NCBI GenBank assembly: GCA_900769875.1
Contig: CAAGII010000103.1
Location: forward strand, 1 to 5,624
DNA length: 5,624 nt
DNA from: Clostridia bacterium
GTDB lineage: Bacteria; Bacillota; Clostridia; Christensenellales; Aristaeellaceae
Direction: 5' to 3'
This document shows positions 1 through 5,333 of this stretch, one piece after another. A program made the translations under genes and the position numbers. Each line of letters starts with the position of its first letter. Position 1 is the stretch's first letter. The notes below the pieces were generated by a model. It worked only from the letters and a program-made list of their open reading frames with translations, was not told the DNA's origin and searched no databases.

Positions 1-19
1 CACGACGCTCTTCCGATCT
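1..19 (+). other. Illumina TruSeq adapter remnant (not genomic)
   Basis: These 19 bases are identical to the 3' end of the standard Illumina Read 1 adapter, ending in the characteristic GCTCTTCCGATCT. The genomic sequence, the middle of a tRNA, starts directly after it. This is untrimmed adapter assembled onto the contig end and should be masked. It also shows that the window begins at a contig boundary. Confidence 0.97.
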
Positions 20-52
20 ATGTCGCGGGTCCGAATCCCGTCTACCGCTCCA
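20..52 (+). tRNA. trnG: tRNA-Gly, 3' part only (truncated by the contig end)
   Basis: This is the 3' third of a tRNA. It holds the end of the variable loop, the T arm (stem GCGGG/CCCGT around a 7-nt loop at 30-36), the 3' acceptor strand CTACCGC (42-48), discriminator T49 and an encoded CCA (50-52). The anticodon is missing. Glycine is inferred from U73 with an acceptor end implying G1-C72, C2-G71 and G3-C70, the bacterial tRNA-Gly pattern; tRNA-Cys also has U73 but has different acceptor pairs. The T loop reads TCCGAAT where TTCGAAT is expected, so position 55 is C, which is either unusual or a sequencing error beside the adapter. It lies 5 nt before tRNA-Cys and was probably cotranscribed with it. 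Confidence 0.8.
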
Positions 53-57
53 CACAA

Positions 58-129
58 GGTGCCATAGCCAAGCGGTAAGGCGAAGGTCTGCAAAACCTTT
101 ATTCTCCAGTTCAAATCTGGATGGCACCT
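58..129 (+). tRNA. trnC: tRNA-Cys (anticodon GCA)
   Basis: This is a complete 72-nt cloverleaf. The acceptor is GGTGCCA (58-64) with TGGCACC (122-128). The D arm has stem GCC/GGC. The anticodon stem is AAGGT/ACCTT around loop CTGCAAA, giving anticodon GCA. The T stem is TCCAG/CTGGA around TTCAAAT. Discriminator U73 (T129) is the known identity base of cysteine tRNA. The gene is followed by CAT, so the CCA tail is not encoded and must be added by tRNA nucleotidyltransferase, unlike the adjacent tRNA-Gly. It is the last gene of a tRNA operon that ends at the terminator starting 5 nt downstream. Confidence 0.97.
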
Positions 130-133
130 CATC

Positions 134-162
134 ACCTGATGCGAAAGCATCAGGTTTTTTTT
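134..162 (+). terminator. Rho-independent terminator of the tRNA-Gly/tRNA-Cys operon
   Basis: A perfect 9-bp stem, ACCTGATGC (134-142) with GCATCAGGT (147-155), is closed by a GAAA tetraloop and runs into eight T residues (155-162). This is a canonical intrinsic terminator right after tRNA-Cys. It insulates the tRNA unit from the spore-coat gene, which therefore needs its own promoter in the following 40 bp. Confidence 0.96.
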
Positions 163-164
163 GC

Positions 165-194
165 GCATAGCATCAGCCTCCGCGGCGCATACTG
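165..194 (+). promoter_or_regulatory. Candidate sporulation-sigma (sigma-G-like) promoter for the coat gene
   Basis: Between the terminator and the coat gene there is no sigma-A promoter. GCATA (165-169), 18 nt and CATACTG (188-194) fit the Bacillus subtilis sigma-G pattern (GYATR-N18-CATnMTA) at every specified position except the last base. The CATAC core also resembles sigma-E and sigma-K -10 elements. The predicted transcript would start near 200, just before the Shine-Dalgarno at 201-206, so the leader would be very short. The motif is degenerate and the assignment is an inference. Confidence 0.35.
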
Positions 195-200
195 CCCCGT

Positions 201-206
201 GAGGTG
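201..206 (+). promoter_or_regulatory. Ribosome binding site that sets the coat-gene start
   Basis: GAGGTG lies 6 nt before ATG 213 and 9 nt before ATG 216. The upstream in-frame GTG at 204-206 is part of this Shine-Dalgarno itself, so it cannot be the start codon. This fixes translation at 213 (or 216). Confidence 0.75.
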
Positions 207-212
207 ATTGAC

Positions 213-701
213 ATGATGTGGAACCAGAAGGAATCCTCCCTGCTAAGCGACCTCAAGGCGCAGGAGCAGCTCTGCGCGCAGAAGTACGGCGAGTATGCCG
301 CCAAAGCCTCCGATCCCGAGCTGAAATCGCTCTTTGGCAGCCTCCAGCAGACCGAGCAGCAGCATCTGCAAATCATTGACGGCATGGCGCAGGGACGCAT
401 GCCCTCCGCCGCGCAGCTGGGCGAAAAGCCTAAGCCCCAGACGGCAGGTCAGCCCGTGTCCCAGCTGAACGTCCCCGCCTGCGCCCAAGCGCCCGCGTCG
501 CCCGAGCATGAGCGGGACGCGTACCTCTGCCGCGACGCGCTCGATACCGAAAAGCACGTCTCCTCCGTGTACGATACCAGCGTGTTCGAGTTCCGCGCGC
601 CCATGGCGCGGCAGGTGCTCAATACCATTCAGTCGCAGGAGCAGCAGCACGGCGCGCAGCTCTACGCCTACATGGCGCAGCACGGCATGTATCAGCAGTA
701 A
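213..701 (+). CDS. Spore coat protein, CotF family (ferritin-like)
   Basis: This 162-aa protein has a C-terminal half (about 100-160) that matches the Coat F family. Its signature includes EKHVSSVYDTSVFEF (113-127) and NTIQSQEQQHGAQLYAYMAQHGMY (137-160; read here in pieces). An N-terminal helical hairpin (about 5-60) is joined to it by a Pro/Ala/Gln-rich linker (61-98). The two halves look like an internal duplication. Each has a Glu and then an ExxH motif exactly 30 residues later: E18 with E48/H51, and E113 with E143/H146. This is the ligand arrangement of ferritin-like diiron proteins. CotF relatives are spore coat or spore-associated proteins; metal binding here is inferred. There is no signal peptide or membrane segment. 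The gene is a single unit between the tRNA terminator and a terminator shared with adhE. ATG 213 was chosen from the GAGGTG site; ATG 216 is also possible. Confidence 0.85.
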   Translation: MMWNQKESSLLSDLKAQEQLCAQKYGEYAAKASDPELKSLFGSLQQTEQQHLQIIDGMAQGRMPSAAQLGEKPKPQTAGQPVSQLNVPACAQAPASPEHERDAYLCRDALDTEKHVSSVYDTSVFEFRAPMARQVLNTIQSQEQQHGAQLYAYMAQHGMYQQ

Positions 702-723
702 GCGCGCACGCGAAGGCGCGGTC

Positions 724-772
724 AAAAACACGCAGGCGCGACCGGGATGCTGCTCCCGATCGCGCCTGCTTT
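724..772. terminator. Bidirectional terminator between the coat gene and adhE
   Basis: A long hairpin lies between the two convergent stop codons. The outer stem is 10 perfect pairs, 732-741 with 760-769. One C-A mismatch follows, then five more pairs (743-747 with 754-758) around the loop TGCTGC. On the minus strand the stem is followed by a five-T run (complement of 724-728), which makes a good adhE terminator. On the plus strand only TTT follows (770-772), so it is weaker for the coat gene. Confidence 0.85.
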
Positions 773-782
773 GCTCATCGCC

Positions 783-3392
783 TTACGCCTTGCGGCCGTA
801 GTAGGCGTTCAGATACATCTGCTTGATCTCGCTCATCAGCGGATAGCGCGGGTTCGCGCCGGTGCACTGGTCGTCGAACGCGTCCTCCACCATCTGGTCA
901 AGGGTCGAAAGGAACACGTCCTCGGGCACGTTGTACTCGGCGATCGTATCCTTGATGCCCACGCGCACCTTCAGTTCATGCACGGCGGCAATCAGGTTTT
1001 CCACGCTCTCATCGTCATTCGCGCCGGCAAGGCCGTTCGCGCGGGCAACCTCGGCGTAGCGCGCCTTGCAGTGCGGATAGGCGTACTGCGGGAAGGTACC
1101 CATCTTGGCGGGCACCTCGTCGCTGTTGAAGCGGATCACTTCCTCAATCAGCAGCGCGTTCGCCACGCCGTGGGGCAGGTGGTGATAGGAGCCCAGCTTG
1201 TGCGCCATGGAGTGGCACACGCCCAGGAACGCGTTGGCAAACGCCATACCGGCCATGGTGGCGGCGTTGGCCATGTGCTCGCGCGCCTCGGGATCATGCT
1301 GACCGTTTTCATAGCAGCGGGGCAGGTACTTGAAGATCTCTTTGGTGGCCTCCAGCGCCAGCGCGTCGGTGTAGGGGGTGTTGAGCATGGCGGCATAAGC
1401 CTCCAGCGCGTGGGTCATCGCGTCGATGCCGGAGGCGGCGGTCAGGCCGCGCGGGGCGGACATGTGCAGATCCGCGTCGATGATGGCCATGTCGGGCATC
1501 AGCTCATAGTCGGCCAGCGGATACTTGGTGCCGGTGCTTTCATCGGTGATGACGGCGAAGGGCGTCACCTCCGAGCCCGTGCCCGCGGAGGTCGGAATGG
1601 CGATGAAGTACGCCTTCTCGCCCATCTTGGGGAAGGTGTACACGCGCTTGCGGATGTCGCAGAAGCGCATGGCCATGTCCATGAAATCGGCCTCGGGATG
1701 CTCGTAGAGCACCCACATGATCTTCGCCGCGTCCATGGCGGAGCCGCCGCCCAGCGCGATGATGACGTCCGGCCCAAAGGCGGTCAGCTGCTTTGCGCCC
1801 TCGCGCGCGCAGGCGAGGGTCGGGTCGGGCGCGACGTCGAAGAAGCAGCTGTACTGGATGCCCAGCTGCTCCAGCTTGTCGGTCACAGGCTTGGCGTAGC
1901 CGTTCTTATAGAGGAAGGAGTCCGTCACAAGGAAGGCCTTCTTCTTGCCCATCACATGCTTGAGCTCGTCCAGCGCCACGGGGAGGCAGCCCTTCTTGGT
2001 ATACACCTTTTCGGGGGCACGGAACCAGAGCATGTTCTCCCTCCTCATGGCAACGGTCTTGATGTTGATCAGGTGCTTCACGCCCACGTTTTCGCTCACG
2101 GAGTTGCCGCCCCACGAGCCGCAGCCGAGGGTCAGCGAGGGCGTGAGCTTGAAGTTGTACAGATCGCCGATGCCGCCCTGCGACGCGGGGGTGTTGACGA
2201 GAATGCGGCAGGTTTTCATGCGCGCGGCGAAGCGGTCGATCAGCTCCGTGCGGGTGGTGGCGTTGAGGTACACGCTGGAGGTGTGGCCGTAGCCGCCGTC
2301 GGCGATGAGGCGCTCGGCCTTGTCCATGGCCTCGTCAAAGGAGGCGGCGCGGTACATGGCCAGCACGGGCGAGAGCTTTTCGTGCGCGAACTCCTCGCTC
2401 AGCTCGACGCTTTCCACCTCGCCGATGAGCACCTTGGTGTTCTCGGGCACGTCCACACCGGCGATTTTGGCGATGGTGTGCGCCCTCTGGCCGACGATCT
2501 TGGCGTTGAGCGCGCCGTTGATGATGATGGTGCGGCGCACCTTGTCCAGCTCCTCGCCGTAGAGGAAGTAGCAGCCGCGCCGCTCAAACTCGGCCTTCAC
2601 CGCGTCGTACACGCTGTCCAGCACGATGACGGACTGCTCGGAGGCGCAGATCATGCCGTTGTCAAAGGTCTTGGAGTGGATGATGGAGTTGACCGCCAGC
2701 AGAAGATCGGCGCTTTCATCAATGATGGCGGGGGTGTTGCCAGCGCCCACGCCCAGCGCGGGCTTGCCGGAGGAATAGGCCGCCTTCACCATGCCGGGGC
2801 CGCCGGTGGCGAGGATGATATCGGCCTCCTTCATGGCCATGTTGGTCAGCTCAAGGCTGGGCACGTCGACCCACGCGATGATGCCCTCGGGCGCGCCGGC
2901 CTTCACCGCCGCCTCCAGCACGATCTTCGCCGCCGCGATGGTGGACTTCTTCGCGCGGGGATGGGGGCTGATGATGATGCCGTTGCGGGTCTTGAGGCAC
3001 AGCATGGTCTTGAAGATGGCGGTCGAGGTCGGGTTGGTGGTGGGAATGACCGCCGCCACCACGCCGATGGGATCAGCGATTTTTTCCACGCCGTAGCTTT
3101 CGTCCCGTTCGATCACGCCGCAGGTTTTCGTATTGCGGTAAGCGTTGTAGATGTATTCGGCGGCGTAGTGGTTCTTGATCACCTTGTCCTCCACCACGCC
3201 CATGCCGGTCTCCTCCACCGCCATTTTCGCCAGCGGGATGCGCGCCTGATTGGCGGCTGTGGCGGCGGCGAGGAAGATTTTATCCACCTGCTCCTGCGTA
3301 TAGGTCGCGAAGATCTTCTGCGCCGCGCGCACGCGGGCAAGCGCCGCCTCAAAGGATTCCACACTGTCAACGATGGGGTACTCCATAGCCAT
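783..3392 (-). CDS. adhE: Bifunctional acetaldehyde-CoA/alcohol dehydrogenase AdhE
   Basis: This 869-aa cytoplasmic enzyme converts acetyl-CoA to acetaldehyde and then ethanol, oxidising two NADH per acetyl-CoA in mixed-acid or ethanol fermentation. The N-terminal CoA-acylating aldehyde dehydrogenase domain is about 1-440. It has IPTTNPTSTAIFK from 116, GVGAGNTP (214-221) and catalytic Cys249 in FDNGMICASEQ. The C-terminal iron-dependent alcohol dehydrogenase domain is about 460-869. It has GGGSAMDAAK (548-557), GTGSEVTPF (604-612) and the iron ligands D657, H661, H727 and H741, each four residues later than in E. coli AdhE. All key residues are intact and the length matches clostridial AdhE. 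Start ATG 3392 was chosen because AAGGGAG precedes it by 9 nt and it gives the usual N-terminus. An in-frame ATG at 3440 lacks a Shine-Dalgarno, and the longer frame to 3503 extends past the promoter. Related AdhE proteins polymerise into spirosomes. Confidence 0.98.
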   Translation of the reverse strand: MAMEYPIVDSVESFEAALARVRAAQKIFATYTQEQVDKIFLAAATAANQARIPLAKMAVEETGMGVVEDKVIKNHYAAEYIYNAYRNTKTCGVIERDESYGVEKIADPIGVVAAVIPTTNPTSTAIFKTMLCLKTRNGIIISPHPRAKKSTIAAAKIVLEAAVKAGAPEGIIAWVDVPSLELTNMAMKEADIILATGGPGMVKAAYSSGKPALGVGAGNTPAIIDESADLLLAVNSIIHSKTFDNGMICASEQSVIVLDSVYDAVKAEFERRGCYFLYGEELDKVRRTIIINGALNAKIVGQRAHTIAKIAGVDVPENTKVLIGEVESVELSEEFAHEKLSPVLAMYRAASFDEAMDKAERLIADGGYGHTSSVYLNATTRTELIDRFAARMKTCRILVNTPASQGGIGDLYNFKLTPSLTLGCGSWGGNSVSENVGVKHLINIKTVAMRRENMLWFRAPEKVYTKKGCLPVALDELKHVMGKKKAFLVTDSFLYKNGYAKPVTDKLEQLGIQYSCFFDVAPDPTLACAREGAKQLTAFGPDVIIALGGGSAMDAAKIMWVLYEHPEADFMDMAMRFCDIRKRVYTFPKMGEKAYFIAIPTSAGTGSEVTPFAVITDESTGTKYPLADYELMPDMAIIDADLHMSAPRGLTAASGIDAMTHALEAYAAMLNTPYTDALALEATKEIFKYLPRCYENGQHDPEAREHMANAATMAGMAFANAFLGVCHSMAHKLGSYHHLPHGVANALLIEEVIRFNSDEVPAKMGTFPQYAYPHCKARYAEVARANGLAGANDDESVENLIAAVHELKVRVGIKDTIAEYNVPEDVFLSTLDQMVEDAFDDQCTGANPRYPLMSEIKQMYLNAYYGRKA

Positions 3393-3401
3393 TGTGCCAC
3401 T

Positions 3402-3408
3402 CTCCCTT
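3402..3408 (-). promoter_or_regulatory. Ribosome binding site that sets the adhE start
   Basis: On the minus strand AAGGGAG sits 9 nt before ATG 3392. No comparable site precedes the other in-frame ATG codons at 3386 and 3440. This supports the 869-aa form. Confidence 0.8.
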
Positions 3409-3447
3409 ATTTCAATCCGGGTAGGTTGTTTGTCCTGCATAGGCCGC

Positions 3448-3464
3448 CCCGCGCGCTTCGCGGG
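3448..3464 (-). other. GC-rich hairpin at the 5' end of the adhE leader
   Basis: CCCGCG (3448-3453) pairs with CGCGGG (3459-3464) around a 5-nt loop. It begins about 4 nt inside the predicted adhE transcript. There is no U tract after it and it lies more than 40 nt from the ribosome binding site, so a 5'-end stabilising stem is more likely than a terminator. No known riboswitch fold was recognised in this short leader. Confidence 0.5.
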
Positions 3465-3474
3465 TGGCGAGAGC

Positions 3475-3503
3475 ATCATAGCACGCTGTGAAAATTTTGT
3501 CAA
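3475..3503 (-). promoter_or_regulatory. Sigma-A promoter of adhE
   Basis: Read on the minus strand, a perfect -35 TTGACA (3503-3498), a 17-nt spacer and a near-perfect -10 TATGAT (3480-3475) are present. Transcription should start near 3468, giving a leader of about 75 nt before ATG 3392. The leader carries a GC-rich hairpin (3448-3464). The strength of this promoter suggests that control is by repression, consistent with the Rex-like operators over and upstream of the -35. Confidence 0.88.
3486..3503. promoter_or_regulatory. Candidate Rex operator 2, overlapping the adhE -35
   Basis: CTGTGAA-AATT-TTGTCAA matches the Firmicute Rex pattern (TTGTGAA-N4-TTCACAA, or TTGTTAA-N4-TTAACAA in clostridia) at 6 of 7 positions in the left half and 5 of 7 in the right half, with the correct 4-nt spacer. 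It covers the -35 element and part of the promoter spacer, where a bound repressor would block RNA polymerase. The right half is imperfect, so on its own it would be weak. The neighbouring site at 3510-3527 makes it more believable. Confidence 0.5.
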
Positions 3504-3509
3504 TACGTT

Positions 3510-3527
3510 TTGTTAAACATTTCACAT
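3510..3527. promoter_or_regulatory. Candidate Rex operator 1, upstream of the adhE promoter
   Basis: TTGTTAA-ACAT-TTCACAT joins a perfect clostridial Rex half-site to a half-site of the TTCACAA type that is off at one base. Its centre is 24 bp from the second candidate site and it lies just upstream of the adhE -35. Rex is the NADH/NAD+-sensing repressor of fermentation genes in Firmicutes, and adhE is one of its best-known targets. The assignment rests on motif and context; no rex gene is in the window. Confidence 0.6.
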
Positions 3528-3601
3528 GGAAATTCTGTGTACAAAGTGGTTGGCATTATAATGGCCATATCTGACATGTTCGGCCAATTCCGGCCGTGCG
3601 C

Positions 3602-3630
3602 TTGCATATCGTGCGCGGGGCTGGTATAAT
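3602..3630 (+). promoter_or_regulatory. Sigma-A promoter of the phosphoesterase/Sel1 operon
   Basis: TTGCAT (3602-3607), a 17-nt spacer and TATAAT (3625-3630) are present, with an extended -10 TG at 3622-3623. Transcription should start near 3637, leaving a leader of about 28 nt. Because the start site lies downstream of 3596, an N-terminal extension of the phosphoesterase from there is ruled out. A short inverted repeat, CGGCC-N6-GGCCG (3581-3596), lies just upstream of the -35 and could be an operator. Confidence 0.88.
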
Positions 3631-3651
3631 ACATGGGAACGACTTTGAGAC

Positions 3652-3656
3652 AGGAG
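3652..3656 (+). promoter_or_regulatory. Ribosome binding site that sets the phosphoesterase start
   Basis: AGGAG lies 8 nt before ATG 3665. The ATG at 3660 is in another frame and is too close to the site. This supports a start at MRIILLADLHGN, the usual N-terminus of the family, with the first metal-binding motif at residues 8-10. Confidence 0.8.
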
Positions 3657-3664
3657 CGAATGCG

Positions 3665-4357
3665 ATGAGGATCATCCTGCTGGCGGATCTGCACGGCAAC
3701 CTTCCCGCGACCCTCGCCATGGGCAGCGCGGTGGAGAAGCTCTCGCCGGATGAAATCTGGTTCCTCGGCGACGCGGTGGGCAAAGGCCCCGACAACGCCG
3801 AAACCTGCGACTGGGTGCGCGCGCACTGCACGCGCTTTGTGGGCGGCAACTGGGATTACGGCATCGGCGGCAGGGAATACCCGGCCGATAGCTACTACTG
3901 GAATCAGCTGGGCGAGGAGCGCATGCGCTGGCTGCGCACGCTGCCGCGCGAGGCGGAGCTGACGCTGTGCGACAGGCGCTTCCGCGTCTTTCACGGCCGC
4001 CCGGTCACGGAGCTGCTCACCGCCGGCATGGAGGGCGCAAAGCTTGCCGAGCCATTCCATGCTGGCGGGCAGACCTACGGCGGCGTGATTTTTGCCGATT
4101 CACACCGCCCCTTCGTGCGCGCGCTGGATACGGGCTACATCGCCAACACGGGCAGCGTGGGCAACAGTCTGGGCGTGCCGCGCGCCCACGCCCTGATGCT
4201 GGAGGGCGACGAGCGCCCCGACACGCCACTGATGATGACGGTGCTCTCCGTGCCCTACGACACGCAGGCGGCGGTCGACCGCGCCATGGCGGACGACGAG
4301 CTGCCCTTCCGCGATTCGTATATCAAGGAGATCACCACCGGCATCTACGCACGCTGA
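3665..4357 (+). CDS. Calcineurin-like metallophosphoesterase (YfcE/MJ0936-type fold)
   Basis: This 230-aa soluble protein is a predicted dimetal phosphoesterase; the substrate is unknown. The motifs appear in family order: DLHGN (D8, H10), FLGDAVGKGP (D36), GNWD (N62), FHG (H110) and FADSHRP (D145, H147), followed by NTGSVG (161-166). Two departures stand out. The usual GNHD reads GNWD, replacing the histidine generally taken as the catalytic acid. The usual GHTH reads ADSH, so one metal-ligand histidine becomes aspartate, which could still bind metal. GNWD-type variants may exist in this subfamily, so loss of activity should not be assumed. There is no signal peptide. It is the first gene of an operon; its TGA forms part of the Shine-Dalgarno of the Sel1 gene 9 nt later. 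It is divergent from adhE across 272 bp. Confidence 0.9.
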   Translation: MRIILLADLHGNLPATLAMGSAVEKLSPDEIWFLGDAVGKGPDNAETCDWVRAHCTRFVGGNWDYGIGGREYPADSYYWNQLGEERMRWLRTLPREAELTLCDRRFRVFHGRPVTELLTAGMEGAKLAEPFHAGGQTYGGVIFADSHRPFVRALDTGYIANTGSVGNSLGVPRAHALMLEGDERPDTPLMMTVLSVPYDTQAAVDRAMADDELPFRDSYIKEITTGIYAR

Positions 4358-4366
4358 GGAGCACGC

Positions 4367-5290
4367 ATGACCATACTGCTTCGTACCATCGCCATCGCGG
4401 CAGCCGCGCTGATGCTGTCGCCCTCCCTGAAGGAAGCGCCCGGGGAGGATCGGACAACGTTCCTATACATGCCCGACGGGCTGGTCATCACCATGGAGGA
4501 GGCCGTCGATACCTGCCTTAACACACTCCGCATGGGCGACGCGCAATCCGCCATGACCTACGCCCTCACCGCCTACGACAGGGGCTGCACGGAGGCGGTG
4601 TATCCCATCGCCCTGATGTACATGTACGGCATGGGCGTTGAGCGGGATTTCACCGCCGCAGCCTCATGGCTCATGAAGGGCGTGATGCAGGGCAACGCCC
4701 TGTGCCTGTACCAGATGGGGCAGCTGCAGGAAATGAGCGGCGGCCCCAACGCCAACCAGATCGCGAAGCAGTACTACATGCGCTCAGCCGACCAGGGCAG
4801 CCTGAGCGCCTGCTTGCGCGCGGGCGAAATGCTGGAGGGACTGCACAATTACCATGACATGTTCCGCTACGCGCTCAAGGCCGCGTGCATGGGCAGCGAG
4901 ATCGGCTACGACCGGCTCGGGCAGTGCTACGAGTACGGGCGCGGCGTGGAGAAGAACGCCGTCTGCGCGCAGGTGATGTACGCGCTCGCCATCCGCAAGG
5001 GCTCGGTGGACGCGATGAACCATCTGGCGCACTTCTACATCTCCGGCAGCGGCGACACGCGCAACGTCACCATGGGCGTGCGCCTGTATGAGCGCGCACT
5101 GGAAAAGGGCAGCGTCTCCGCCGCGCTGTATCTGGGCGAATTGTACGAGCGCGGACGCGACGTGGAAAAAAACATGGACAGGGCCATCGAGCTGTACCGC
5201 TACGCCGCCTCCTACGGCAACCTGGTCGCGGAATACCGCCTTGACCAGCTGCGCAGCACGGAAAAGCCGCCGCGTACAAACGCGCCCTGA
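4367..5290 (+). CDS. Sel1-like repeat (TPR-type) protein, probably exported or membrane-anchored
   Basis: This 307-aa protein is built of Sel1-like repeats, the roughly 36-residue alpha-helical repeats that act as protein-protein scaffolds. Repeats are visible at about 75-110, 111-144, 147-176, 179-212, 215-248 and 251-284. They carry the usual A...LG..Y..G.GV..D...A...Y..AA..G pattern, best preserved in the fourth to sixth. A degenerate half repeat (57-74) precedes them and a truncated one (287-295) follows. Repeat 3 is shortened where the loop would be. The N-terminus (MTILLRT followed by an Ala/Ile/Leu-rich core to about residue 19) could be a signal peptide or anchor. There is no lipobox cysteine, and no enzymatic domain. 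The start ATG has GAGGAG 5 nt upstream, overlapping the preceding stop, which indicates translational coupling with the phosphoesterase. Its binding partner is unknown. Confidence 0.88.
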   Translation: MTILLRTIAIAAAALMLSPSLKEAPGEDRTTFLYMPDGLVITMEEAVDTCLNTLRMGDAQSAMTYALTAYDRGCTEAVYPIALMYMYGMGVERDFTAAASWLMKGVMQGNALCLYQMGQLQEMSGGPNANQIAKQYYMRSADQGSLSACLRAGEMLEGLHNYHDMFRYALKAACMGSEIGYDRLGQCYEYGRGVEKNAVCAQVMYALAIRKGSVDAMNHLAHFYISGSGDTRNVTMGVRLYERALEKGSVSAALYLGELYERGRDVEKNMDRAIELYRYAASYGNLVAEYRLDQLRSTEKPPRTNAP

Positions 5291-5293
5291 GCG

Positions 5294-5321
5294 CGGCAAA
5301 AAAACGCAAAAAATTTTGCCG
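5294..5321 (+). other. Hairpin after the Sel1 gene, without a U tract
   Basis: CGGCAAAA (5294-5301) pairs with TTTTGCCG (5314-5321) around a 12-nt A-rich loop, 3 nt after the Sel1 stop codon. GGGCAG follows instead of a T run, so it is not a canonical intrinsic terminator on either strand. It may protect the 3' end of the mRNA or act weakly. No other terminator is visible before tRNA-Leu, so readthrough from the operon into the tRNA genes is possible. Confidence 0.5.
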
Positions 5322-5333
5322 GGGCAGCAGGAA

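Noticed and set aside
204..206. GTG as the start of the coat protein
   Set aside because: It is part of the GAGGTG Shine-Dalgarno that serves ATG 213, and it has no site of its own at the right distance.
243..731. A 162-codon open frame on the minus strand, opposite the coat gene
   Set aside because: It is antisense to a convincing CotF-family gene, is Leu/Arg-rich, has no ribosome binding site, and runs through the shared terminator.
747..3491. A 914-codon open frame on the plus strand, opposite adhE
   Set aside because: It lies antisense to an intact, fully recognisable AdhE, and its translation is His/Gly/Val/Ala/Arg-rich low-complexity sequence with no family motif. Long antisense frames are expected opposite GC-rich genes with strong third-position bias.
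3570..3581. A LexA-like box near GACATGTTC upstream of the phosphoesterase
   Set aside because: The half-site opposite GTTC at the required 4-nt spacing reads TCTG rather than GAAC, so the Firmicute LexA consensus is not met.
3596..3664. A 23-residue N-terminal extension of the phosphoesterase
   Set aside because: The -35 and -10 elements and the predicted transcription start lie inside this stretch, and the family begins at MRIILLADLHGN.
3500..4060. A 186-codon minus-strand frame across the divergent promoter region
   Set aside because: It covers the promoters and operators and the start of the phosphoesterase gene on the opposite strand. It has no Shine-Dalgarno and no recognisable domain.
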